This document shows positions 51,599-64,000 of a DNA stretch of 64,000 nt, one piece after another (the stretch's first letter is position 1; the number at the start of each line of letters is the position of its first letter). The translations under genes and the position numbers were made by a program. The DNA is from Mesodorylaimus sp. YZB2_4 (Eukaryota > Nematoda > Enoplea > Dorylaimida > Dorylaimidae), in NCBI GenBank assembly GCA_030248295.1, contig JASANH010000367.1, positions 62,001 to 126,000 of the forward strand. The letters run 5' to 3'. Under the pieces are notes generated by a model. The model saw only the letters and a program-made list of their open reading frames with translations, ran no database searches and was not told where the DNA came from.

Positions 51599-52924
51599 TC
51601 ACACGTTCAGAATCGCTTCGTTAGCAGCAGCTGATATTTTTGAGGAGATTCTGCGTAATGAACTTTTACAAAATGATGGAAAGATCTTGGACCAAATTAA
51701 TTTGATTGTGACAATTGTTGGAGTGAAGTAAATCCAGGCCCACATAATTTTGTCGCCTCGCTCTGAAATCCATCTGAGCGGATCGAAAAAGATGCTTGAA
51801 CTCACAGTGCGTACAATTGTTTGACCTCTCGCATCCATAGGTTGCTTTCGTTGTAGTTGATCCAAAATTGCCGCGCTGCTTTCCGCTGCTGCCAAGACAT
51901 CATTCAGACTGATTTGTCCATGGATCTCTCTCAACGAGTACATCTCCATGGGCACATGAATGATCTCTTTAAAATCTTGCAAAGCCGCCGCTGATAACGC
52001 GCTCACATCAATTGAGTGTAAAGGCCTGGCAAGAACCCGTTTAGTATCATTGTGAACTTCTCCAGAAGTGGAATTGTAAAAAAGTGATTTCTTGGGATGT
52101 AGCATAATAGGAATTTCTCGTACCAAACCGCTTGCAGCAGGTGGTGAGTGTTGATGAATGATACGCGTTGTCGGGTCTATGTATCCAAACAGGGTGATTT
52201 CTTTCGCAGTGTATTCGACAGGTATGAAGGATGTGCATTTGTCACCGATCATGGGTTTGAATCTGTGAGTGGACACGTATTCGCAGGGCCAAACGTAAAG
52301 TATCATTCCTGTGAGCCGACCAAGAACCAAGGAGTCATTAGTGATTCGTCGCGCAACAAGCGTCGCAGAATTTTCTCCTGACTGTGCTAGTATGAGGTCT
52401 ATTGACTGCAAATCCCTGAGGCTTTTCCAGATACCACGAAAAGCGTGACGCAAATTTTTCTTCAAGTCATGCTAAAGTCGCATCTCCAACGCTTGCAGCC
52501 GACTATTGATTGGATCTGATTGGTAGAAATAATCTGAATCTAATCCGCGACGTTTTCGGGAACTACTTGATTCATGCATCACGATAGGAATACCTTGATC
52601 CGTCAATGTTCCAATATCCTTGCCGCGACCACTGCATACTTCGACCTTTTTCCCTTTGCTGTCCCACGTAAATCCGGCCTGTTGATCATCCGAGAGAAAA
52701 TTTTCCCCATCCCATATTGTCCCAGAGATATTTCTCCAAAGCAAATACTCGCACGACGCTTGCTGATTAATGTGCCAAATAATCCTCGATTTGTCGCTGA
52801 GGACGCAGGTCTCTTCGACATAATAACACTCTGCCACATTGCCCAGATTTGATTCTATGACGCCGTTGAACATCATGTAAACTTTTCCCTTGATAAGGAT
52901 GCAGTTTATAGTGTCAGTGGACAT
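51599..52924 (-). pseudogene. viral envelope glycoprotein-like relic with one stop
   Basis: Two frames, 52924-52472 and 52471-51599, are in register and separated only by a TAG at 52474-52472. The first part has many Cys and Trp residues. A basic R-K-R-R stretch just before G-L-D (about 52555) looks like a furin-type cleavage site. The second part contains Y-I-D-P-T-T-R and ends with a probable membrane anchor (W-A-W-I-Y-F-T-P-T-I-V-T-I) and a basic tail. This layout matches captured envelope genes of invertebrate retroelements or mononega/chu-like viruses; which one is uncertain. A CATTCTTTTAG acceptor precedes the ATG, so earlier exons may exist. Confidence 0.5.
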
Positions 52925-54826
52925 CTAAAAGAATGCAAGATTAAGAGGTCACTAAAAGCAGGACTGACATATGCGAGTGCGCTCTAACGAGCTGGAAGGA
53001 GAACACTCACTTCAACACCCAGGCAGCAAACTCACTTAGACACCCAACTAACTTCATCTTTTTAGCTAAAGTTAGGGACAACCTGACTTGTCTAGCTTTT
53101 TTAACTCATTCTCCAACTTTAACAGGAAGCTTATAACAAAAATCTTACGCTTATAACATCTGTAGGCAATGCTTTCGTGCTTGGCGACGTTTTTCTTGTA
53201 TACTTGGATGGTCGCTTCCTTGATCGGCCCACGTTGTACTTCCCGCATGGAACTATTTTGCTCAGGAGATAGATCGAATGCGAGATATTAAGCTTCGGAA
53301 TTGCAAATCATTGGTATGCAAAAATTTGTCGAGACCAACGCATTCAGAATAGCGAGCAAAAGCGTCATATGCTTCCAATCCATGCTGGAAAAGATGAACT
53401 TACGAAGACTGGAACAAGAAATCTTAGTCATAAACCAAGTCGCAAATACTATATCAGCACACGAGCTCCCAGCCGATCAAGCTTACCACATTCCCAAAAT
53501 TTTAGAATTTTCAGATATTAATTTCGGGACTTTGGAACAACTTCCAATAAAGCACGTATACTATTGTCGCCACTAACGTTAGCAGTTGAAAAAAGGACAA
53601 ACTGACTGACCCTGTGCACGGAAACCGCGACAGGCAGCTAAAAAGTCGTCTGGCAGACCAAGGCAAGAATGCTAGGGTATCCACGAGGAAAGGGCGGGAA
53701 GGGCAATGAGCGGCCATAAATGATTTATGACTTGGCTGCTCGATCAAGCCAGACTGCAAGTTTGACAGCCAGCATAGTTTATTTTAGCCAGACAGGGGCA
53801 GGCGAAGGGTGACCGCAAATGGCTTTTGATCTACTGTAATACCCTATTCACCAAATCATCTTGTAAGTTCACCACAACTTTACAAGGATTCTGAGAGCTC
53901 TAGAGCCTCCATCACATCGCGAAACTATCATTTTTCGTTAGATAAATCATTTATCTCCGCAATCGCAAAATTCTGTTACAAAGGTCGATCTGCTGACGAC
54001 AATCTTGAATTCTTGACCCCTACTGTTAAGTGTGAGTTCGATACATCCTTCAGTGGTGATAGTGATGCATCAGTGCTTTTTTGTGCGCACTTAATGTTCA
54101 CGGAATTATCGCAAGAACCTTTTTTTAAAAGTGGCTGGGCGATATTGGCCGTACCAATGACGTCAACATCACCACTGATGGTTGTTTTCACAACAAAAAA
54201 GTTTTTCTACCTTCCGAAAATTTTCAAGACAAGGTTTTCTCAATGAAAAGGAAACGGATTAGGGTCAAACACTCCCACAGCCTTCGAATTCCGCCGAAAA
54301 TGGCATATATGCCACGTCTGGCAACGCTGATCAACAGGCTCAACGGTCTAGGTATGTACAGTACATGGGCGCGTTTCCCTTTCCACAAGGAGTGTTTCAG
54401 TTAGCCGTACCAAGCAAGCGACACGACAGTACCCAGTAGTCTGCTATAGGCGGTAAAGGGCACGTCGCCAGCGCCACCTAGCGAGCGCACCAAGCACTCC
54501 TTTGACGCCGTTTTGTGCAATATGTTTGACCCCGCGGTCTGTTTCAATAACTCTTGATGTAAGTGGGCCCATTAAACTTCAAAGTTAAATTGAGAATATT
54601 CAAAGTCAGAAATTGTCTATTGGATACTTAACGTGGTCGAGCGTGTTTGTCATTCAAAACCAACAGTTTTGTCATCATTCTTTTATCGAGACCGTATGGA
54701 TCGATAATGTCATTAGGTGGCAAAGGCTCCCGAGGCGTTTCCCAATGTAAAAAGAGCAAATGCCGTCTTTGAAAATTAACGTTATTTCCAACGACGACTC
54801 TAAGTTTCGTTAGTTCGTGACGCACA
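52925..54826. other. no supportable gene
   Basis: A plus-strand 91-codon ORF (53301-53576) has ordinary composition (L-E-Q-E-I-L-V-I-N-Q-V-A-N) but no recognised pattern. Confidence 0.4.
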
Positions 54827-56010
54827 TAGACCCTGGATCAGGTCGGATCAACCCGACCCAACCTGAAAGTCCCAGACCCGAAATTTCGGGTCGGGTTGAC
54901 CCGAAATTATAGCAGCTGTAGTTCCCTGAGATAAAAACCTTTCACAAATCCTAAGAACATGCGGTGACTTTGCTGTGAAGGTGACCATGTGAAAAGGATA
55001 AAAGGGTTTTGATTATACGCACCCGAATTTTCATGTTTTGTTATCCCTAGTACACCTTCCAAAACAGCGTTCCTTCATTACATTATTTCCGACTATAGTA
55101 GTGCAATTATTTGAAAAATACCTTGGTAGATCTAAGAGCGACTAAAGTCTGTCTGCTAGTCTTTAGCAAGATTTAATCAATCCAAATACTATTGACTACT
55201 TGCATAAATTTTGCAATCAGACAGGCTATACTGGCTAAATATGGAAATATCTATAGATATTGACGCACTCGAGAATATGCATCTAGTATTCACAAAAGGT
55301 ACTGCTTACAAAGTCATATTGTGCCGGACTCATATAGCTCGTCAGAACATTGCTTCTGATGGGGGAATGTAGGGTACCAAGACTTTTTAACAAAGCGAAC
55401 TGTTTCGCAATGGTGACGTGTATGGTGGTCGAGGGGAGTATTATTGTTGCAAATTTTTTGTGGTTCAGGTCCAGACTGAATCGCAGGCTTCTCCAGCCAG
55501 GTCCCAAGACTTTACTTCTCACATTCAGGAATCAAATGTGATTGCAGATAATCCAACGACCTGTTATCAAAGATCGTCAAGTCCTTGTCAGATTATGGCT
55601 AGCCCCGGCCATTTATCAGAGTTGCTAAGACTGTTAATAGGAGCTCTGAGATATCGACCTTTCCTTATGCAGAAATTACTCGGAAAATTCGCTCATTGTC
55701 ACATCTTGCAATTCGTCTGACATTCCTAAAAGTTACGCAGAATTAAACCATTGTAATGCGAGGCTCTATATGTACGTACATGCATGCATTAGGCAAATTC
55801 CGCAAATCCTTGAGTTAAACAGCTATGAAAAGGTTTTTGTAACTGTCAATAGAAGAAACTAGCAAAATTGCTGTATTTTTGACCCGTTTGACCCGATCTT
55901 TCAAAACAGTGACCCGACCCGATTCTGACCCGACCCAACCCGAAATGTAGCTGACCCGACCCGACCCGACCCGACCCGACCCGAATATACTCGACCCGAT
56001 CCGGGTTCTA
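54827..56010. mobile_element. possible hAT-like element with GGGTC repeats
   Basis: The left end TAGACCCTGGATCAGGTCGG and right end, read inward, TAGAACCCGGATCGGGTCGA are similar. Both ends carry ACCCG/GGGTC repeats (five or more perfect units at 55953-55982). I could not find matching 8-bp flanks. The interior ORFs (55283-55522 minus, 55418-55720 plus) are unrecognised. Confidence 0.45.
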
Positions 56011-57820
56011 CCTGTCACACATACACACACACACGCACATCTCTCTCTCCCTCTTTCTGTTCTGCATTGATTCGTTTCTGCCAGGATCCCTCCAGGAGGT
56101 TCTATTCTCAAAGGCTTTCTCGTCTTGCCACATTTTGTCGCGAGATAGTCTTCGATTCGCTGTCCACTCTCATCAGTTGCGTTAAGTATGTTCTTATCGA
56201 TGACCGAACCTACTGTACACAGGTGAAATGATGTATATCTTTATAGTTCCTTGTGTGGATTGTAATCTTTGGTGCTATACATGAGTATTTTACTGATCTA
56301 AACAAAATGAGATAGTATGGTACGAAGGCGTTTCACAGTCTTTCCAACAGTGCACGCATGAGGTATAGTAGTGCAGTTTACAAAGGTGCTGGTACACATC
56401 AATGAAACACTCACGAAGATTATGCAATATTGTTTACAACGCTTGTACTATTATGAAACTTGTTGAAAGCGCATCAGTGATGCTCCTTTTTAACACAGCT
56501 CCCTCCCATTTCTTACTTCAGATTCAACAGACGGTTGAGGAAGGAATTTCGACGGTTTGAATTCATGCCCGCGGACATATTTGTGCCTCCTGTTGCGCTA
56601 CTACCAGCCACCTCCTCCGCCACGGCTTCCTCGCCAGTCTCAAGGTGGCAATATACTTCTTGATGCGCGCGCTGTACAGCGCGTGCCGTACAGCGTGCTT
56701 GATTAGTGATCGTTTATACTGGCACGTTGGATCAGGACGCTGTACAGCGTCCACGCAAAAGTGTTCCAGCAGGTTCGTACAGCACGCGCATTAGAGCGTC
56801 CTTTATAGTCCGTTCAGCAAAAATGGATCCGTTAGAATTTTGAGCTAAATATACATAGAGAAAACTTGCCCATCTTCACGAATATTGTAGAATTTTATAA
56901 TTTCCTGCAAGGCTAGCGCGGAATGAAAGGTTTTGTTCAACTGGGCGAGGTCCATGTTGAAAAGCAGTCGACATATTAAGATAAAATAAAAATGTGTAAA
57001 AGAGGGTTTCTTTAATTTCAATCATTTTATAAAAAACATTTGTAAAGTCACATCTTCTTAATCTTAGAAAGCTTTGCCAATCATTAAGTTGAACTTGGCA
57101 TGCTTATTCGATAATTCCCAAGTTCCTGGTCTAAAAGAGAGCTCTCCAGGCCAGCTGGTCAGCAGTAGTAAGCGCCTCAATTCTTGTGGGGAAGAAGACA
57201 AAAAGTTGAGAAATACTCACAGGGTTCTTCTGAACCCTCTGATGAGGCTTTGGTTCCGTCTTTCAATCCTTTGCTTATTGGTTTTTTGCGCAACAGGCTC
57301 GAAGCAGGAAAATTTCCAAAAACTTGCAGGACTTCGGCCGCTGACCTCTGCTGAGTAGTTGGCCGGACGAGCTGGAGCTTTCTATCGCTCCAAATGAAAT
57401 TGCAATCACTGGCTATGGCAAGATCAAATTAGAATGGTTACAAGTCTCCCTTGTGAGTTGTTTAAAGTCTTTAATCCGAAAGAGGAGTCATTTGAATAAA
57501 GAACGGTAGAGATTTTAATCGTCAAGTGTTCACATCTAGATGCGGCTCAAGGAAACACTGAATCTTTTGAGACCTAGTTAACTGTGACTGAAAGTGAATC
57601 TATTCAGGGATTCAGTCAACATAAGTGAAACTTAAACTGAATCTTTTTTTCAACACTGTATCAAAGCTTGGGCATAGTAGAAGACCAGATGTATGGACTC
57701 ATCTGCCGTATGTGCACTCCTGATTAAATTTCATGCGAAGATAAGATCCCTGCAGATCATGATTCGCACAATATGTTGAAGCCGGTTCCACTTCGGATTT
57801 TTTAACGCATGTTTTTCACG
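56011..57820. other. no supportable gene; GTACAGC palindromes
   Basis: CGCGCTGTACAGCGCG (about 56667-56682) and GACGCTGTACAGCGTC (56737-56752) are 16-base perfect palindromes, with a third half-copy between them. A CA-rich tract lies at 56020-56040. Confidence 0.45.
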
Positions 57821-57829
57821 TAACGCATA

Positions 57830-58008
57830 GCACTTATGTATTGAATAATACGGCATACGCGCGCGTAATCCTCTGGCGCGGCGCCTCCCGTTCTAATTCA
57901 TGCGGCGCACCGCGCGCGGCCCTTGGAACAGCATGGGGCCTACCTCGTCTCGAAACTATAGAGTCCAATGAGGAAAAAACCAGCCAGGTTGCGGGGACCG
58001 TATAAATT
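57830..58008 (+). promoter_or_regulatory. CpG-rich segment followed by TATA box
   Basis: Bases 57855-57935 are GC- and CpG-rich (GCGCGCG, GGCGCGGCGCC, CGCGCGCGGCC), unlike their surroundings. TATAAATT lies at 58001-58008, about 40 bases before the tandem repeat that follows. Confidence 0.45.
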
Positions 58009-58044
58009 CTCGAAAAAATCTTTTAGGTGCGGTTCACGTATGTT

Positions 58045-58320
58045 TGGTTTCTTTCGGAGATTTCATACCTACAATACGTCGTAAACGAGAGCACAGATCA
58101 GAATACAGGACTGGATCTTGTAGCTGTAATCAAAAGTACAGTTGAGCAAAAGAGTGCATGAAGTGTTCTTTCGGAGCGTTCATACCTACAGTAATTCATA
58201 AAAGAAAGCGTAGTTTAGAAAATGGTGTTAGCTCCATCAGCTATGAGAAAAGTACGGTTACTTGTGCATGAAAGGTGCATGAAGTGTTTCAGAGGTCGCT
58301 CATCTTTCATCGCTGATCTA
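58045..58320 (+). repeat. degenerate tandem repeat, period about 119
   Basis: TTCTTTCGGAGxxTTCATACCTACA occurs at about 58050 and 58168, and a weaker third unit starts near 58286. TGCATGAAGTGTT ends the first two units. Directly below a TATA box, it could be a transcribed non-coding repeat. No ORF of note. Confidence 0.55.
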
Positions 58321-61300
58321 GTTGGATGCTTCAAGTCAATCAGCTGCTAACGCGCAAACACATGCAATGTCATACCTTCTTCGTTTTTGAATTTTCCTCC
58401 CGCATTTTTACGTCGCCCCTCTTGCGCGCTCGAGTTCACTTTGAGACGAACCAGTTCACTTGAACTGATTCGCCTGTTATACAGCAGCTTCCCCCACTTC
58501 GTCGTTGTGAAATACGAGGGCGTGTTGACCAGTTGTTGTTGTTGCGAATTCTCATACTATCCATGCACGCACTCAATCTTCTTCAGGGCCGAACGAGGTA
58601 TCTCCACAAGCAAACTCTGAAAACGATTGACCAACTTCATGGCTGTAGGTCAGATACTGCGACTGAGGATCCTGATCTTACCGCCCATTTTATACTCTAT
58701 TCAAGCTGGTAGCAAAAAGCCATGATCGATTTCGGTGTACGTACTCGATTCTGATTGGTAGGGGTGGACTGATTGGAGGCTTTGGGTGTACTTGTGCGTA
58801 CTTTTTAGCATAAATTTTGGGATTTAACATGCTTGATTCTGATTGGCTGGGGTGTAATTCGTGTGCTCACAAAGTTAAGTGTGGCTGCAGTCACCTTGTT
58901 TGGTGAGGGGTGTACAGGCTCATGCTCACAGCCTACGTCGAGTATGCGACCTTCCCGCCTTTAAAAATTTAAATTTGAATATTTGCAACAAGAAAAAACC
59001 AATTTCCTGATATCCAATCACTGCGACCCCGCACCTATTCGACTTATATATTACAAAAAAAAAGTTTTTTCTTACGAACACTGAGTCAACAACCTTTAAA
59101 GGAAATGGGTAGGCCTCGTTGAACGAGTTTTGGGCCCGCCAAATGTTGATAAGTTGGTGCCCTGCCCATTGTTTTCACGGCTAAACCCTATTGTCTAGCC
59201 CACACCTGCGCCCAAAATCAATAAGACGCAGCGGGCGTAATCTGTTGCCTGACTCATGAATTCTACTCGTCTTTGTTTACCTCCATCGTAAATCTTGTAG
59301 TCCACTTTATCATGTACACAAAACGGTTAGAGCGATACTGTAAGCACAAATTAGCTCAAGAACTGAAAAGCATAAAATTCATGAAATCTGTAGTTTTATA
59401 AAATGCTGCCGCATGCGATCTAGACGGCCAAAATCGAGAGAAATTGCAAAAACATGCGCTTGTGAAGAGACTGAAGATACATGTTTCTGAATTGACTGCC
59501 CTGATCACCACTTGCACAGCAACGACATTTTACTCTGTCATCTGCATCTTGTATCTGCATGAACGAAAAAAGGGGTTTCCTTGAGACAGAGGGCATGCAA
59601 TACTGCAAAGGTAAACTTACGATTAGTAAAAGCATGGCAACATGCGAAGCCTATTGTGCTGCCAGGGACGGTTTGGGGGCTTCCTCATAATAAAATTAGG
59701 GTTTTATTTCTGTTTTGCTGATGTCTGCAATTTTCTGGCCCAAGCGAGACTTCATTTTTCAATTCCGAGCAACCAAATTTTGGCAAGAAAAAATTTTAAT
59801 AGATGCAAACTTTTACCACCTCATAGAGTAGAACTCTTGCTCTTTATCTTTGAGGACGGGCGCCTAGAACGGCTGCACCACTGCGCCCTGCGCTGCAAAT
59901 GCAAGAAGACGGATTCCAGTTGAGTGACAAGTTATCTGTCTCACTACGCAGTATGTGGCATATAGACATCATCGTGCACCATGCAAATCATCTGTGCGCC
60001 GCTCGTCAATTCCATTTTGCCTTCCTCGAGGAGAAAACCAATAGATTCTAGGCGAGTGAGCGCAGAACTGATTGCCAAATGACACCCGCAGAACTAGCGA
60101 ACACGGATTAGATTATGAGAAAACCCCTGTAAAGACTCAATATTTGGTGCTGCTAAGGCGTGATTCTCGCCAAGCATGGTAAGGGAGAGGAAATGATACT
60201 GCAAAAGGTGCTGAATGTAGACACTGACCACTGTCCACTCGGATTTTGGTTTTACGCGCACAGTCATTCTTTCTTGCCTGAACAGTTTGGCACGACTTTA
60301 AATGACTTTTGACCATCAGGCTGCCATACACCACACAGCTATGGTCAAAAATTTTAAAGGGCCGTATGAATTTATCTGCATTTCATGCAAAAGAAATGGT
60401 GCATTACGATTCATTCACTTTTTCATTTATGAGAAAACCCCTCTTGGAGGGGGGAGGAAGAAAAGACCAAGGAGGCGCGACGATGGGAAAAGCCACAAAA
60501 TCATTTGTCACGTGATGATGCGCGAGAAAGAAAGAAAAATGCAAAACTAATGGATGAAGTGGGAGTTGAACTTGCACACAGCTGAACTAATCAGCGCCAA
60601 TCCAAGCGATTTTTCCCCTCGGCCACGTCTGCCACTGACAACTATGGTGCGATAGATAAACTCACGATCAGACGGACATCGCGGCGTTTTGCTCTCCAGG
60701 TTTACTGGGTCGTCACCAGCTTCTCGTATCGTGGTGCAAACACTGACATATTGACATTTTATGCTGTTTTAGATGAGCTCCTTGTCATGGCTGTGCCACG
60801 TCTTGTGTCATGTTCGCTTCGCGCTAACGGAAAGACGCGTAATCGATTGGTTCAGAGAAAGACAAACAAACAGCCACGCAAGCCACCCAGCACTGGACGG
60901 CTCGTGAACGACAACGGCAACAGTAGCTCCCACCTAGTCTCTATCAGATCATTGTTTGAATATCACGCTCTTTGCGATAAGAAACACCTGCCTGAAAATA
61001 TTTGGCTCCAGAAATTGCCGAAAATCGAGGCCTACCCATTTCCTAATGGCGCAAATCACTCACAAAAAACTACTTTTTTTCTTGTATCGAGTACGAGTCG
61101 ATGATACGTGTGCGCACCTTCACAACAATGCCATTCCCAGCAAACACTTGATTCCGGGTTTTTACCGTTATCACCCCGTTCTCCGGCACTGAAGGCCGCA
61201 CACGCCTTCCGAAAATAGGAGGAGGCTTTTGCCGCAACTATCGATGGCGGCTACTGTTTCGGGCGAGAAACTCGCCTTTGGTGATGCTATGGCCGGTGAG

Positions 61301-63150
61301 GTGGTGACAGGCGGCTCTCCTTTCTCTGAAATAAAAGGGAAAAGTCACCGGAATCAATGACCAATTTTCAAGCTCTCCCAAATTAACAAAAAAGTAACCC
61401 CTTAAATTCAAAACGTGGGTCCTTCACCTACCCAATACGAGCCTACCTAGATCAGTCTTCCTATACGTCCACCTTGCAGGAAAGCTTTAACACAGGACCA
61501 GCAACAAAGAGGACCTAACCACACAAAATTATACAAAGTACTACATATTTTCCATATCTGCATAATCGCGTTCCTTCTCGTCATCAGCTCACTTCTTCGG
61601 CGGAAGCCGCCGTGGTTCAGCCAACTGAAGCATATGCAGGAATGCAGCTTGAGTACTTCCTCATTTGATCCACTTGAGAACAAAACAAATAAATATACAG
61701 AAAGAGAACTAGATAAGACCATCCCATCAACGACAGGTTCGTTCACCCGCACCAAACATTCTTCCACGTCAAATTTTCTCCATCGTAAAAAAAAATAAGA
61801 GAATTATTGACCGTCGCCTGTCGCTGCTGAAAGCAACACTGGTCTGTTTTGGGGCCGACTTAGTCCGGTGTGGCGCTTGCTGGAGGTTACCAACAGCACT
61901 GATTGCCGGATGTCCTTCTCGTTACCTTTGTAAATCAACAGGGCTGGCTTGGGTACTCGCGGCCTCTGCACCTGAGACACAATCGCTCTCGTTTTAGCCA
62001 ATTGTGCAAAAATAATTCGAGAAATTAGGATGAATCCAAAAACAAGCAAAATTTACAGACGGAAAAAAAAAAACAAAGCACATCACAACGAGTTAAGTTT
62101 CGTGAAAAAATCCATGATAATGATGCAAACTCAAAGGCTCCTAGTATGGTAACTGCACGTATTTCACATCTTTATTTATCATGGCCGGGCTTCTTGGATG
62201 GATGGGCGGGGCGTCAATGGGAATAAGCTTCCAACTCGGTAAGTGCTTTGACGCTTGGCCACTTATCCGATGACCGTTGGGTTTGGGCGCGTTGACGAAG
62301 ACTTGCTGGAAGGCGCGGAAGACTTTGCTTGGACTCTGCCACGCTTTTCTTTTCTTTGGCTCCCACTTTACACGGCGGGATAAGCGAACAACCTCTGATC
62401 CACCTTGCGAGCACTTTGACGACAACCTGAGCAGCTTTGACTTTCCTGGGAGGCAAGTGATGAGTCAATAGCAGAGGCATATTCGACTGGACGAACAATT
62501 TTCTAAAACCAACCTTCCTACAGTACTTGACTGCAAAATTCCGATAAGGCAAAAAAATTGAGATTGCATACACGTTCATCGGTATATTTTTCAAAGTGTG
62601 TATAAGCTTTGGGTGTCTCTGTATGACTTACCTGCACGATTAGGGTGTACTCCCCTTAGACTGATAGACAGTTCTGATTGGTTGCCTGATATCAGACTGC
62701 GGATAAGGCTTGGGTATACTTGCGTGGTTGCTGACTCACCATTGGACAACACGCCTCGCCAGGATGCTGTAGCTGACCACGTAACCATGTAATTGTTGCT
62801 AGTGCTGATCGTAGGCTTATTGTAAGGCTCATCTCCAGTGACCCGCTATCGACCTTCGTCGCCTCTGTGGACTGCATTCGGGCAGCAAAATTGTTAAAGT
62901 AAGCCCTGCCAGTCTACCCAACTTTCCTTCATCGACCCAGAGAACACAGTGGGTAACCCGGTCAGGGTTAGCAGGCCAGCTAACGGCTTAAATATTAGGC
63001 TGACCTGGAGCCGCAGGGTTTGGTGCCACCCAGCCAACCCCGACCAACCACGCGTTCTCCCGTATCGCTATTCGCCATATATGATTCATCTCTTGTATTT
63101 CTCGCTCCGCTTTGGTTCAGGAGCATTGCCAATAGGCTCCTCGCTAGGAC
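58321..63150. other. long stretch with no supportable gene
   Basis: Inverted CCAAT boxes (TTCTGATTGG) occur at about 58751, 58840 and 62665. Frames such as 60751-61104 plus and 62214-62594 minus are long enough to notice but show no domain pattern or splice-supported structure. Confidence 0.4.
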
Positions 63151-63159
63151 GCATCTCAG

Positions 63160-63341
63160 GTGGCTCTCTACCTCTGTAGCTACGCCAACCATCGTCCTAA
63201 CAACACTCTTCCACGAGCTCTAGCCTCGTTTCAAGAATTAGCTCAATTAGCCGTTTTCGAAACTTCCGACGCTCTCTCTACACAACCCCAACCTAAGAGA
63301 AAACCTCTTACAACCAACACCCCCAAAAAGCCCAAAGCAGA
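63160..63341 (+). CDS. possible exon, Gln/Pro/Lys-rich
   Basis: The frame L-A-S-F-Q-E-L-A-Q-L-A-V-F-E-T-S-D-A-L is followed by a basic Pro/Thr/Lys tail and a GTAAAT donor at 63342. The leucine spacing suggests a helix. The upstream border is unknown and it is unrecognised. Confidence 0.22.
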
Positions 63342-63549
63342 GGTAAATCAGGTACCTTCGTTCCTGCCAGCTCGCCAAAACACAACAATACCGCCCAACA
63401 AAACAAACAAAGCCCACACAAAAACACACGCGCACTTATAAGGGCGAGGCACATCCGCAAGGCGGCCTCGGACATAACCACGATAAGATAACAACGGAAA
63501 TACAGACAGTAAAGGAGCCCTTATCTTACAAATATGACTATTTACACTA

Positions 63550-63999
63550 TCACACACCCACCTTTTCCATGGCTAATTTCAACGTTTCCAAATTGTGCAC
63601 GAAAATATTGCGATCAAATAATTCATTCATTTTTTTCTGGGCGGTAAACACTTTGAATTCTCCTTCTTCATCGTTCAACAACAAATACGTATAGCCCAAT
63701 TTGAAATTTAAGGCGCAGGTGACTTTGGGATAATTAAATCGAAGAGCATCACCCAAACGGAAGTCCATGACATCAGAGCCAGCCACACGAAAAATATATT
63801 TCTGAAGAATTTCGGATTTATTGTCAAAATGGGTGCAGACATCACCCCAAATGTCTCTTAATTTCGGGCATGTCGTCTGGCAAATACGGCAGCAGCGGCA
63901 AATAATCCTAAACTGGATGAGCATCAGCTGGCATGGCGAGCGAGTCGGGTTGAAAATTAGGGGCATCATCCGGCTGCAGATTGGGCAAGAACGGACCAC
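63550..63999 (-). CDS. unknown protein, runs off window
   Basis: Open to the window edge. The first third is Cys-rich and may be intronic or another frame; a GTGATG...CTTCAG pair near 63860-63803 could be an intron. The rest (Y-I-F-R-V-A-G-S-D-V-M-D-F-R-L-G-D-A, L-G-Y-T-Y-L-L-L-N-D-E-E-G) has normal coding character and ends at 63550. No family recognised. Confidence 0.35.
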   Translation of the reverse strand: MVRSCPICSRMMPLIFNPTRSPCQLMLIQFRIICRCCRICQTTCPKLRDIWGDVCTHFDNKSEILQKYIFRVAGSDVMDFRLGDALRFNYPKVTCALNFKLGYTYLLLNDEEGEFKVFTAQKKMNELFDRNIFVHNLETLKLAMEKVGV

Positions 64000-64000
64000 C

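Noticed and set aside
1-64000. CRISPR array
   Set aside because: The window looks eukaryotic and shows no evenly spaced short repeats with unique spacers.

Overview
This window looks like invertebrate animal DNA. Introns are mostly 50-60 bases with GTAAGT-like donors and TTTCAG/TTTTAG acceptors. Promoters have TATA boxes, and the spacers are full of transposon debris. The intron style fits a nematode, tardigrade or arthropod equally well, and I cannot place the species. No host gene is identified with certainty. Most recognisable coding sequence comes from mobile or virus-like elements.

Left block, 1 to about 13.1 kb: a nearly complete Polinton/Maverick (adintovirus-like) element, called copy 1. 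Its early genes run rightward: a PC4-like ssDNA-binding protein, a C2H2 zinc-finger region and a protein-primed family B DNA polymerase, both split by short introns. Its late genes run leftward and meet the early ones near 6.0 kb: a seven-exon integrase with chromodomain, a penton-like minor capsid protein, a very basic protein, the double jelly-roll major capsid protein, the packaging ATPase and three small proteins. Integrase, ATPase and major capsid genes read open. The polymerase is interrupted in places.

Middle block, 13.2-28.0 kb: small minus-strand ORFs of unknown family, a 452-bp foldback element, a Gag-like scrap, a degenerate polymerase from a second and different Polinton-type family (19.9-22.7 kb), a glutamine-rich ORF, a LINE reverse-transcriptase relic, and a multi-exon gene with a RanBP2-type zinc finger.

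28.2-36.5 kb: copy 2 of the first element, inverted relative to copy 1 and decayed. Its integrase is frameshifted and internally deleted, capsid start codons are lost, and the polymerase is truncated. The ATPase is still open.

Right block, 36.6-64 kb: a frameshifted leucine-rich-repeat gene; a coiled-coil gene whose last exon is duplicated near 26.2 kb; tRNA-derived repeats, including a 680-bp repeat present twice; a pogo-type MITE; a possible hAT-type element with GGGTC-like repeats; a Cys-rich putative zinc-binding family; an envelope-glycoprotein-like relic; and long stretches where I see no supportable gene.

In copy 1 the genes form a self-replicating transposon/virus. Polymerase and DNA-binding proteins would copy the DNA, the integrase would insert it, and the ATPase, capsid and basic core-like proteins would package it. 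I do not see the cysteine protease usual in this group.
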